DNA of 33,191 nucleotides from contig CAJURF010000036.1 of the NCBI GenBank assembly GCA_910588825.1, forward strand, positions 1-33,191, written 5' to 3'. Below, piece by piece: positions 21,880 to 29,972 of this stretch. Position numbers and translations under genes: made by a program. Source of the DNA: an uncultured Lachnospiraceae bacterium. GTDB taxonomy: Bacteria > Bacillota > Clostridia > Lachnospirales > Lachnospiraceae. How positions within the stretch are numbered: the stretch's first letter is position 1; every line of letters begins with the position of its first letter. The notes under the pieces are model-generated. The model was not told the origin of the DNA, searched no databases, and saw only the letters and a program-made list of their open reading frames with translations.

Positions 21880-22920
21880 ATGAATATAGTGGTTTTGGCG
21901 GGAGGCACCAGTTCAGAGCGTGCCGTATCGATTGTCACAGGAACGCAGGTGTGTCAAGCACTGCGGGAAAAGGGCCATCAGGCTATTCTCGCGGATGTGG
22001 CTGCAGGATGGGAAAGAGAGGATTGGGAAAATCCTTTTGCGGCAGATTATCAGCTTTCCAGGTCTGTTTCCTATATAGAAGGGTGGAACGATAAGATCCA
22101 GGATGTCTGCAGGAACAGGAGAGAATTCTTTGGACCACATATATTGGATATCTGCAGAAAGGCAGATATAGTTTTTCTGGCCCTTCACGGTTCCAACGGG
22201 GAAGACGGCAAGATACAGGCAGCATTCGACCTTTTCGGAATCCGCTACACGGGGACAGGGTCCCTGGGCAGCGCAATGGCTATGGACAAAGGTATTTCCA
22301 GACAGCTCCTTCGACAGGGGGGAGTACCTGTACCGGCAGGGGCTGTGTTTGATAAAAAGGGCGGTTCCCACAGTCTGGAGGGACTGGGGCTGGATTTTCC
22401 GGTAGTGGTAAAGCCCTGCTGCGGCGGTTCCAGTATCGGGGTTTCCATTGCCTATGACCAGGGGGAATATGAAAAGGCCCTTTTGGATGCTTTTGCCTGG
22501 GAGGACCAGGTGGTGGTGGAAGAATATGTTTTGGGCAGGGAATTTTCTGTAGGCGTGGTTGACGGGGAAGCGCTGCCGGTGATTGAGATCGCTCCGCTGA
22601 AAGGCTTTTATGATTATAAGAATAAATATGAGCCCGGTTCTGCCGTGGAGACATGTCCGGCAGAGATTCCACAGGAGAAAGCGGACGAGATGAGAGAGTA
22701 TGCCAGACAGGGGCATAAGCTCTTGAAGCTGGATGCTTACAGCCGTCTGGATTTCATGATGAGAGGTGACGGGCGGATATACTGTCTGGAGGCAAACACA
22801 CTGCCGGGTATGACACCCACCAGCCTGCTGCCCCAGGAGGCCGCGGCCACAGGGGTGGATTTCCCCAAATTGTGTGAGAAGCTCATAGAAGTTTCTATGA
22901 AGAAATATGATGATAATTAG
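21880..22920 (+). CDS. ddl: D-alanine--D-alanine ligase
   Basis: The 346-residue cytosolic ATP-grasp enzyme joins two D-Ala with ATP, making the dipeptide that MurF adds to the wall precursor. Conserved elements are HGSNGEDGKIQ at 103-113, GSAMAMDKG about 130-138, the ATP-grasp segments around VVVKPCCGGSSIGV, EEYVLGREFSVGVV, the YDYKNKYEPG loop and the metal-binding ending LEANTLPGMTPTS with its Glu and Asn. GGGAGGG precedes the ATG. The murF gene follows 30 bases later, a common pairing. Confidence 0.96.
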   Translation: MNIVVLAGGTSSERAVSIVTGTQVCQALREKGHQAILADVAAGWEREDWENPFAADYQLSRSVSYIEGWNDKIQDVCRNRREFFGPHILDICRKADIVFLALHGSNGEDGKIQAAFDLFGIRYTGTGSLGSAMAMDKGISRQLLRQGGVPVPAGAVFDKKGGSHSLEGLGLDFPVVVKPCCGGSSIGVSIAYDQGEYEKALLDAFAWEDQVVVEEYVLGREFSVGVVDGEALPVIEIAPLKGFYDYKNKYEPGSAVETCPAEIPQEKADEMREYARQGHKLLKLDAYSRLDFMMRGDGRIYCLEANTLPGMTPTSLLPQEAAATGVDFPKLCEKLIEVSMKKYDDN

Positions 22921-22950
22921 AGCGTCAAAAGTCCATGTAGGGAGGCAGCT

Positions 22951-24321
22951 ATGAAAAATCTGACTTTGAATAACCTTGCAAGGGTCTGCAGGGGAAGGTA
23001 CTGCGGCGGCTGGGAGCAGGGAGAACAGGAAGTTAAGAGCATTGTCACAGACAGCCGCCAGACAGAGCCAGGGGCATTGTTTGTGGCCATACCAGGGGAA
23101 CGGGTGGACGGCCATGTGTTTATAGAAGATGTAATCGCAAAAGGTGCTCTGGCTGTTATGTCAGAGAGGGATCTGGGACAGCGTCCGTTTCCGTATATAC
23201 AAGTGGAGTCTTCTCTGCAGGCAGTTAAGGACATGGCACAGTTTTATCTGGAACAGCTTCAGATTCCGGTGGTGGGAATTACCGGAAGTGTGGGGAAGAC
23301 CAGCACAAAAGAGGTGATCGCATCGGTATTGTCTCAGAAATTTTGTGTATTAAAGACAAAGGGGAATTTTAACAATGAGCTGGGCCTTCCGCTGACAGTG
23401 TTTGGTCTGCGGCAGGAACATGAGATGGCAGTGTTGGAGATGGGAATCAATCAGTTTGGCGAGATGACCAGGCTGGCAAAGATTGCCAGACCGGATACCT
23501 GTGTAATCACCAACATCGGACCCTGCCATCTGGAATATCTGGGTTCCAGAGACGGAGTGTTCCGGGCTAAGACAGAGGTTTTTCCCTATATTAAGCCAGG
23601 GGGAAGAGCGGTTCTGAACGGGGATGACGACAAACTCTCAGAGGTGGAGCGGGTAAACGGGAGCAGGCCGCTATTTTTTGGCATGAGTTCTTCAGCGGAT
23701 GTATGGGCAGATATGCTGGAGAATCATGGATTGGAGGGAATGCGCTGCCGGATTCATATAGGTGAGGACTCTTTTTGGGTGCAGATTCCCATTCCCGGAG
23801 AGCATATGATTTACAATGCCCTGGCGGCCGTGGCTGTGGGGAAATGCTATGGTCTGAATGCGGATGAAATCCGGCGGGGGATCGAGAGCTTAGAACCTGT
23901 GGACGGCAGGCTTCGCATGGTGAAAACCGGGACTGCTGCTATTATTGATGATTGTTACAATGCCAACCCGGTATCTATGAAGGCATCTCTGGAGGTGCTG
24001 AAGAATACGCCGGGGAGAAAGACGGCCATTCTGGGAGATATGGGAGAACTGGGAAGCAATGAGGCGCAGATGCATCGGGAAGTGGGAGCCTATGCAGGGG
24101 CCTGCGGTCTGGATCTATGTATCTGTGTGGGCGGGCTGTCCCGCCATATGGCAGAGGCGGCCAGGGAGAAAAATCCCCACATGGAAGTGGTCCATCTAAA
24201 GCGGCTGGAGGAGCTGATGGAAATTCTGCCCGGTCTGGCCCAAAAAGGCGGAACTATATTGGTGAAAGCATCGCATTTTATGGAATTTCATAAAGTGGTA
24301 CACGTTTTGGAAGGGCTGTAA
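22951..24321 (+). CDS. murF: UDP-N-acetylmuramoyl-tripeptide--D-alanyl-D-alanine ligase
   Basis: The 456-residue Mur ligase adds D-Ala-D-Ala to UDP-MurNAc-tripeptide in the cytosol. It has an N-terminal domain with TDSRQTEPGALFVAI (UDP-binding, about 32-46), the ATP loop TGSVGKTS at 111-118, NFNNELGLP about 142-150, MGINQFGEMT about 163-172 and a C-terminal domain with DDCYNANPVSMKASL. Length is normal for MurF. AGGGAGG lies 5 bases before ATG. The gene ends inside the stem of a terminator. Confidence 0.96.
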   Translation: MKNLTLNNLARVCRGRYCGGWEQGEQEVKSIVTDSRQTEPGALFVAIPGERVDGHVFIEDVIAKGALAVMSERDLGQRPFPYIQVESSLQAVKDMAQFYLEQLQIPVVGITGSVGKTSTKEVIASVLSQKFCVLKTKGNFNNELGLPLTVFGLRQEHEMAVLEMGINQFGEMTRLAKIARPDTCVITNIGPCHLEYLGSRDGVFRAKTEVFPYIKPGGRAVLNGDDDKLSEVERVNGSRPLFFGMSSSADVWADMLENHGLEGMRCRIHIGEDSFWVQIPIPGEHMIYNALAAVAVGKCYGLNADEIRRGIESLEPVDGRLRMVKTGTAAIIDDCYNANPVSMKASLEVLKNTPGRKTAILGDMGELGSNEAQMHREVGAYAGACGLDLCICVGGLSRHMAEAAREKNPHMEVVHLKRLEELMEILPGLAQKGGTILVKASHFMEFHKVVHVLEGL

Positions 24322-24348
24322 CTGCTAAACTACAGCCTTTTCTTTTTT
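24311..24348 (+). terminator. Intrinsic terminator of the peptidoglycan operon
   Basis: AAGGGCTGTA (24311-24320) pairs with TACAGCCTTT (24331-24340) with one G-U pair and a ten-base loop, followed by TCTTTTTT. The left arm includes the last codon and stop of murF. Confidence 0.9.
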
Positions 24349-24385
24349 CATCTTCTGGGGGATATGTTTTGGGCAGACAGATGGG

Positions 24386-24412
24386 ACATAATGGCAGAAA
24401 GTGCATATAGTA
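24386..24412 (+). promoter_or_regulatory. Possible sporulation (sigma-K/E type) promoter
   Basis: AC at 24386-24387 and CATATAGTA at 24404-24412 are 16 bases apart, matching the B. subtilis sigma-K pattern AC-N16-CATAnnnTA. The -10 is also close to the sigma-E form CATACAnT. No convincing sigma-A hexamers were noticed here. The ATG is about 43 bases downstream. Confidence 0.4.
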
Positions 24413-24454
24413 ATAATGTGCATAATGAATCTTGTGTCGGAAGGGGATAACAAT

Positions 24455-24808
24455 ATGTATTATGATAGATACTTTCCTTTTTACATGGCCTATTCCACGC
24501 CATTGCTGTACCAGGGGGAGGCTCAGCAGGAAAAAGAGTTTCAGCTGATGAAATCTTATTATCCGGAGACGGTGCGCAGTCTCCAGGAAAAGATTGAGGA
24601 GGAATGTGACCGCCTTGATTACCCGGGTAGTCCCATTTATGATGAATATCCGGACCGTCTGACCCTGAACCGGATTGGCAGACGGATTTCAGACAAAGTG
24701 GAAGATGCAGATGTTTCGGCGGCATCATTAAATGAGCTGGCCCAGGTGCTGCTGTTTCATGAGATATACAGGCGGCGGTGTAGAAGATGCCAGCACAGGT
24801 ATTTCTGA
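24455..24808 (+). CDS. Conserved small protein, unknown (possible sporulation protein)
   Basis: AAGGGGA at 24441-24447 selects ATG 24455, giving 117 residues; the in-frame ATG at 24401 would lie in the promoter. The N-terminus is rich in Tyr, Phe and Pro (YYDRYFPFYMAYSTP), the middle is a charged helix (LMKSYYPETVRSLQEKIEEE) and the end is very basic with Cys pairs (RRRCRRCQHR). No membrane helix is present. I do not know its function. A sigma-K/E-like promoter is seen upstream, so mother-cell expression during spore formation is a hypothesis. Confidence 0.68.
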   Translation: MYYDRYFPFYMAYSTPLLYQGEAQQEKEFQLMKSYYPETVRSLQEKIEEECDRLDYPGSPIYDEYPDRLTLNRIGRRISDKVEDADVSAASLNELAQVLLFHEIYRRRCRRCQHRYF

Positions 24809-24900
24809 AAAGGGCTTGTGATTTTACAGTAAAACATTTACAATAGGAGCAGAGTGTTTATCAGACACGCCTTAAAGCTGTACAGGAGTGATTATAGTAC

Positions 24901-27363
24901 ATGAGAAAAATTGTGATTAAAATAGTGGTCTTGCTATTTGTTTTTATTGCTGGTGTGGCAGGCACCTCTCTTTTGATGAACGGAGAGATGACCAGTGATA
25001 CGGCAGAGATGGAAAATGCTTCGTTTCCCCAGGTAATGGTGGAAATCGGGGGGATTTATGTCAATCGTATGTTTGGCTATGCGGAAAAAATGCAGGTGGA
25101 TTTCACCAGGGACAGTCTGACTCCCATGGATACATCAAAGGAGATTACCCTGGTGATCAACCCGTTTTCCTGTGATTTGTACAATTTATCTTATGAGATA
25201 CGAACCTCTGATGGGAGCAAGGTGATAGAGAACAGTTCCACCCGCAGACTGACCAGCCAGGATTCCTATTTCAAAGCCACATTGGATTTGAAGGCAGATG
25301 AGATGCGGATGAATCAGGAGTATTCCCTTCAGATTACACTGGACACCTCAGCGGGAGAGATCTATTACTACACCAGGATTATACAGCGGTCCAGGCTGAA
25401 CACAGAGCAATATGTGAGATTTGTCCAGAATTTCTATGAGAAGTGTATGAATAAAGAAGCCACCCAGGAGCTGTCTGCCTATGTGGAATCAGATGAGTCT
25501 GTAGCGGATAACAGCTTTACTTCTGTGAATATCCATTCTTCTCTGGATATGGTCACCTGGGGAGATTTGTCTCCTGCCATATCACGGAAGGCCGTCCCGG
25601 TCATTGAGGATATCAATGAGACTACCGGGAGTATTTCCATGGACTACGAGATTACGGCGTATAATGAGGAGAACCAGGCGGAATTTTACAATGTGACAGA
25701 ATTTTACCGGATGCGTTATACAGAAAACGGCGTCTGGCTGTTGGATTTCCATAGAGATGCCCAGCAGATTTTTGACGGCGACCTGCCGTCTGTGGATAAT
25801 ACGGGGATTTCCATCGGTGTAGCGTCAAAAGACGTGCAGTATATGAGTAATGCAAACGGGGAAATCGTGGCTTTTGTGCAGCAGGGGGACCTGTGGACGT
25901 ACAGCCGCAGCTCCAATAAATTCACCAGGATATTCAGTTTCCGCCAGCAGGAAAATGGGGACGAGCGGGACAGCAACAGCTCTCATGATATGAAAATTGT
26001 CCGTATGGATGAATCCGGAGATATGGACTTTGTGGTGTATGGATATTTTAACAGGGGAGAGCATGAGGGCAGAGTGGGTGTAGGTGTTTACCGATACAGC
26101 AATGACCAGAATCTGGTCCAGGAGCAGGTATTTATCCCCAGCACCAAATCCTATGAATTTTTGAAAATGGATTTGGACGACCTGTCTTATGTAAATAAAC
26201 AGAATCAGCTGTTCTTGTTCATGGGCGGAAATTTATTCCAGGTGGATATTGACGGGCGCAGTTATCAGGTGATTCAAGATGGAATCAAAGCAGGGCATTT
26301 TGTCTCATCGGCATCTAATGCCAGCGGGGCATGGATGGAAGGCTCTGATGCCTACCATTGTACTGCTGTATGGGTCATTGACTTTGAGACAGGAAAGACC
26401 AGAAAAATCAATTCCGGTGAGGGCATCTGCATCAAAGCCCTGGGATTTTTAAATGAAGACCTGGTATATGGAATTGCAAAATCGGAAAATATAATGACAG
26501 ATACCACGGGTAAAATGGTGTTTGCCATGGAATCGCTGAGGATTGAGGATTTTGATGGGAATCTGGTAAAAGAATACGCCCAGCCAGGACAGTATATTAT
26601 TGACGTAAAGATGAATGATTCCCTCATGGAAATTCAGCTGGCACAGAAAAAAGAAAATGGTTTTGGGCCTGCCAGCCTGGATAATATTATGAATAACCGG
26701 AAAGCGGAAGAACAGCAGGTCACCGTCAGTACGGCGTACACCCAGCGCAGAGGGTTTATCATTCATCTGGATATTGAACAGACATTCAAAGGCAGTACGC
26801 CTATGGTGGTGTACTCCAAGCATCAGGTTAACCACGGAAAGACATCTCTGAAAGTGGATACCAGCGTACCTGTGGAGGAAATTTATTATGTCTATGCAGG
26901 GGGAAAGCTGGACAGTACGTATACAGACCCTGCTCAGGCCGTTGCGCAGGCGGATGCCAAAGTGGGAGTGGTCTTAAACCGTGCCCAGCAGTATGTATGG
27001 GAGCGGGGCAATAAAAAGACAAAGATTCAGCTGAGTCCCGGCGATATCCCGGAGGCAGTGTTAAAAGGAACCTTGGATTTTGGGAAATTTTCCAAGAAAT
27101 TAAAATCAGCGGGACAGGCCATGAATCTGTCTGGATGCACCCTGGACCAGGTGCTGTATTACGTGAGTTCCCAGCGCCCGGTGATTGCGGCAAGAGGCGA
27201 TGGGGGCAGCTATGTGATCGTGGGATATGATCAGTATAATACCATTGTGTACAACCCTGACAACCAGGAGACGAAATACATGGCTATGGATGACAGCACT
27301 GCGTTGTTCCAGAGTGCCGGGAATATTTTTTACAGTTATATGGAATTATTGGATGTACAATAG
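24901..27363 (+). CDS. Large anchored extracellular protein with degenerate C39-like end
   Basis: The 820-residue protein has a membrane anchor (about 4-24) and a long extracellular part. Residues 50-180 are beta-rich, and about 190-290 resemble a transport or NTF2-like domain. About 300-640 contain repeated blade-like strands (GNLFQVDIDG, SIGVASKDVQY and similar) suggestive of a propeller. The C-terminus (about 690-820) looks like a C39-type papain fold: the stretch TLDQVLYYVSSQRPVIA, then GGSYVIVGYDQYNTIVYNPDN. The position of the catalytic His before YVIVGYD is Ser770, and the usual catalytic Cys segment reads AQQYVW, so activity is doubtful. AGGAG is 12 bases before the ATG. An aminopeptidase gene follows 30 bases later. 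Function unknown. Confidence 0.7.
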   Translation: MRKIVIKIVVLLFVFIAGVAGTSLLMNGEMTSDTAEMENASFPQVMVEIGGIYVNRMFGYAEKMQVDFTRDSLTPMDTSKEITLVINPFSCDLYNLSYEIRTSDGSKVIENSSTRRLTSQDSYFKATLDLKADEMRMNQEYSLQITLDTSAGEIYYYTRIIQRSRLNTEQYVRFVQNFYEKCMNKEATQELSAYVESDESVADNSFTSVNIHSSLDMVTWGDLSPAISRKAVPVIEDINETTGSISMDYEITAYNEENQAEFYNVTEFYRMRYTENGVWLLDFHRDAQQIFDGDLPSVDNTGISIGVASKDVQYMSNANGEIVAFVQQGDLWTYSRSSNKFTRIFSFRQQENGDERDSNSSHDMKIVRMDESGDMDFVVYGYFNRGEHEGRVGVGVYRYSNDQNLVQEQVFIPSTKSYEFLKMDLDDLSYVNKQNQLFLFMGGNLFQVDIDGRSYQVIQDGIKAGHFVSSASNASGAWMEGSDAYHCTAVWVIDFETGKTRKINSGEGICIKALGFLNEDLVYGIAKSENIMTDTTGKMVFAMESLRIEDFDGNLVKEYAQPGQYIIDVKMNDSLMEIQLAQKKENGFGPASLDNIMNNRKAEEQQVTVSTAYTQRRGFIIHLDIEQTFKGSTPMVVYSKHQVNHGKTSLKVDTSVPVEEIYYVYAGGKLDSTYTDPAQAVAQADAKVGVVLNRAQQYVWERGNKKTKIQLSPGDIPEAVLKGTLDFGKFSKKLKSAGQAMNLSGCTLDQVLYYVSSQRPVIAARGDGGSYVIVGYDQYNTIVYNPDNQETKYMAMDDSTALFQSAGNIFYSYMELLDVQ

Positions 27364-27393
27364 TGATGGGAAAACGAAAGGAGTTAGTGAAGT

Positions 27394-28509
27394 ATGGACA
27401 GCAGAATTGTGAAACTGGCAAAGCTATTGGTTAATTATTCCTGCAGTATACAGCCAGGAGAAAAGGTGTATATTCATTACATCGGCAGGGAAACGAAAGA
27501 TCTGGCCCGCCAGCTGGTGAAGGAAGTATACTCAGCAGGAGGCGTTCCTTTTGTACATTATACAGAACCTCAGCTGCAAAGGGAAGTTCTGCTGTCCTGT
27601 ACAAAAGAGCAGATGGAGGCCATGGCAGAAGTAGATGCCAAAGAGATGTCAATGATGGATGCCTATATTGCTGTGCGGGGCAGTGACAATGTATCGGAGC
27701 TTGCCGATGTTCCCTCGGATAAAATGAAGTTGTATGATACGTATTACTCCACCCCTGTGCACCACAATATCAGGGTGCCCAAGACCAAATGGGTGGTTCT
27801 GCGTTATCCCAATGGGGCCATGGCCCAGCTGTCCAATACCAGCACGGAGGCTTTTGAAAATTTCTATTTTGATGTGTGCACACTGGACTATGCCAAGATG
27901 GACCGGGCCATGCAGCCGCTGGTAGATTATATGAGCAGAACCGACCGGGTGCGTATGACAGGGCCTGGAACAGATATTTCATTTTCCATTAAAGGCATCG
28001 GGGCAGTTCCCTGCTCCGGACTGCGCAATATTCCTGACGGGGAAGTATATTCGGCGCCGGTGAAAGATTCTGTCAACGGGACCATTACGTATAATACACC
28101 TTCCGTGTATCAGGGATTTACCTTTGAGAATGTGTCCTTTACTTTCAAAGATGGAAAAATTATAGAGGCTGTGGCTAATAATACCCAGCGCATCAATCAG
28201 GTGCTGGATACCGATGAGGGAGCCCGGTATATCGGGGAGTTTGCCATCGGCGTGAATCCGTATATTCTGGAACCTATGAAAGATATTCTTTTTGATGAGA
28301 AAATTCAAGGGTCCATTCATTTTACACCGGGCAACTGTTATGAGGAAACCTCCAATGGCAATACATCAGCTATCCACTGGGATCTGGTGTGGATTCAGCG
28401 CCCGGAGTACGGTGGAGGGGAGATTTATTTTGACGATGTGCTGATTAGAAAAGACGGACGGTTCGTAGTTCCGGAGCTGGAGAGCCTGAATCCGGAGCAT
28501 TTGAAATAG
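27394..28509 (+). CDS. M29 family metallo-aminopeptidase (AmpS/PepS-like)
   Basis: The 371-residue cytosolic protein matches the M29 family: N-terminal LVNYSCSIQPGEKVYI domain, then the metal site in the C-terminal half. The ligand segments are all present: GEFAIGVNP (Glu), LFDEKI (Glu), GSIHFTPGNCY (His) and SAIHWDLVW (His, Asp). These enzymes remove N-terminal amino acids from peptides using a metal pair. AAAGGAG lies 10 bases before ATG. The gene is probably co-transcribed with the large anchored protein upstream. Substrate preference cannot be told. Confidence 0.9.
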   Translation: MDSRIVKLAKLLVNYSCSIQPGEKVYIHYIGRETKDLARQLVKEVYSAGGVPFVHYTEPQLQREVLLSCTKEQMEAMAEVDAKEMSMMDAYIAVRGSDNVSELADVPSDKMKLYDTYYSTPVHHNIRVPKTKWVVLRYPNGAMAQLSNTSTEAFENFYFDVCTLDYAKMDRAMQPLVDYMSRTDRVRMTGPGTDISFSIKGIGAVPCSGLRNIPDGEVYSAPVKDSVNGTITYNTPSVYQGFTFENVSFTFKDGKIIEAVANNTQRINQVLDTDEGARYIGEFAIGVNPYILEPMKDILFDEKIQGSIHFTPGNCYEETSNGNTSAIHWDLVWIQRPEYGGGEIYFDDVLIRKDGRFVVPELESLNPEHLK

Positions 28510-28529
28510 AAGTCAGGGTAAATCTTCAT

Positions 28530-28556
28530 TAAGAGTTGCGAAAAAGCGGCCGATAT
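28530..28556 (+). promoter_or_regulatory. Sigma-D (sigma-28) type promoter
   Basis: TAAG at 28530-28533 and GCCGATAT at 28549-28556 are 15 bases apart, matching the B. subtilis sigma-D pattern TAAA-N14-16-GCCGATAT in all but one base. It lies about 100 bases before the EF-hand-like protein gene. Sigma-D controls late flagellar, motility and autolysin genes in Firmicutes. Confidence 0.6.
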
Positions 28557-28657
28557 TTACTATAGAATCAGTCTATCAAAAGATAATTGACAGTCTGATT
28601 TTTGTAACATGCAGTGGATGCCCTTGTATCCAAACAAGTGAAAAAGGAGGTTCGCTT

Positions 28658-29824
28658 ATGAAAATTGCAACAGGGAGTGTTGCACTGAGTTCGCAACGGG
28701 ACTATTATAAGAAGGTAGCTGTGCAGACAGAGACTACCCGGAGAAATGATACCACCGGGGCGGTATCTGCGTCAGTGAATTACATGTCCACGGAGACCCG
28801 TGAGAATGGGTTTGGCTTGCAGTTTACAGATGGAAACGGGAACAGTATGAATTTGTCAGCGGAGAGCAAGACCTATTCTCTCAAGTCTGTACAGGGCCAT
28901 GCGGCAGGGACGGTAACAGGCGGTTTCGCAGGCCTGGAAACCAAAGTTTTCACCAGTGTATTTGACCAGCTGATGAACTGGCTGAAGACAGGTTTCGGCG
29001 GCACCAGTATGTCCCTGAAGGATTATCTGGGCAGCCGTACCAGCGGCAAATCAGACAATCTCATGGCACAGATGTTCGACATTCAAAATTCCAGCCAGAA
29101 AGACCCTGGGATTTCTATGGGGAGGAACAACGCCATTACCTTTACCCAGACACAAAAGGTCACCTCTGCCCTAGTGGAGAAAGAGGCGGTTCAGGTTCAG
29201 GCAGGAGGATATGTGCAGACAGAGGACGGCAGAAGCATATCCTTTGGGGTGAACATCAATATGAGCCGGGAATTTGCCAGTATGGTGAGCATGGAAACCA
29301 CCAGTAAAGTGGTGATGACGGATCCCCTGGTGATTAATATGGATGACCTGCCTGCGGGCACTAGGGAGATGACTTTCCAGTTCGACATTGACGCGGACGG
29401 CAGTATGGACCAGATTTCCATGCTCCGGGAAGGAAGCGGTTTCCTGGCTCTTGATAAGAACGGAGACGGCAAGATCAACGATGGCAGCGAGCTTTTTGGA
29501 ACCCGTTCCGGGAATGGATTTGCAGATCTGGCAGTTTATGATCAAGACGGAAACGGATGGATTGATGAGAATGACGAGATTTATTCAAAACTGTTAATCT
29601 GGTCCAAGGACAAGGACGGCAATGATGTGCTCAAGACCTTGAAAGAGGCAGATGTGGGTGCTATCTATCTGGCCAGCGCAGCCAGTCAGTTCAGCCTTAC
29701 AGACGACAAAGAGAACACTGTGCAGGGCATGGTCCGCAGTACAGGTGTTTATCTGAGAGAGAGTACGGGCAGAGCGGGGACAGTACAGCAGGTTGACCTG
29801 GCGAACAGGGAATATATTGCCTGA
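28658..29824 (+). CDS. EF-hand-like calcium-loop protein without Sec signal, unknown
   Basis: AAGGAGG lies 7 bases before ATG 28658; the product has 388 residues. The N-terminal half is Ser/Thr/Gly-rich, has no signal peptide or membrane helix, and carries low-complexity polar sequence. The C-terminal part has four Asp/Asn-rich calcium-loop motifs: DIDADGSMD (243-251), DKNGDGKINDGSE (266-278, followed by LFG), DQDGNGWIDENDE (295-307) and a looser KDKDGND (317-323). The DGSELFG form is typical of large extracellular proteins of bacteria. Its promoter looks sigma-D-like, so export through the flagellar route is a hypothesis. It ends before a terminator-like hairpin. Family and function are not recognised. 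Confidence 0.72.
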   Translation: MKIATGSVALSSQRDYYKKVAVQTETTRRNDTTGAVSASVNYMSTETRENGFGLQFTDGNGNSMNLSAESKTYSLKSVQGHAAGTVTGGFAGLETKVFTSVFDQLMNWLKTGFGGTSMSLKDYLGSRTSGKSDNLMAQMFDIQNSSQKDPGISMGRNNAITFTQTQKVTSALVEKEAVQVQAGGYVQTEDGRSISFGVNINMSREFASMVSMETTSKVVMTDPLVINMDDLPAGTREMTFQFDIDADGSMDQISMLREGSGFLALDKNGDGKINDGSELFGTRSGNGFADLAVYDQDGNGWIDENDEIYSKLLIWSKDKDGNDVLKTLKEADVGAIYLASAASQFSLTDDKENTVQGMVRSTGVYLRESTGRAGTVQQVDLANREYIA

Positions 29825-29840
29825 ACCGGGTAAATGAACA

Positions 29841-29879
29841 GGCGGGCAGTTGTCAGTTGTGGGCAGCGGCCCGTCTTTT
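29841..29879 (+). terminator. Terminator-like hairpin after the calcium-loop protein
   Basis: GGCGGGC (29841-29847) pairs with GCCCGTC (29869-29875, one G-U pair), followed by TTTT. The loop is long (21 bases), so strength is uncertain. Confidence 0.5.
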
Positions 29880-29972
29880 CAGTATTTTCCAGACGCAAAA
29901 GAGAATGGCTTTTTCAAAGCAGTTTCCAGCGCTGGTAAAAATCAGATACGTCAGCTTAGACAGGAGGGTAGT

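Noticed and set aside
21913..23115. A 400-codon minus-strand ORF across ddl and murF
   Set aside because: It is fully antisense to two certain genes with intact motifs. Its translation is rich in Cys, His and Pro without any domain pattern, and no ribosome binding site was noticed.
28566..28605. Hairpin with AATCAG / CTGATT and a T run before the calcium-loop gene
   Set aside because: The stem is short and interrupted, and it lies downstream of the sigma-D-like promoter, where a terminator would silence the gene. Probably chance or a weak leader structure.
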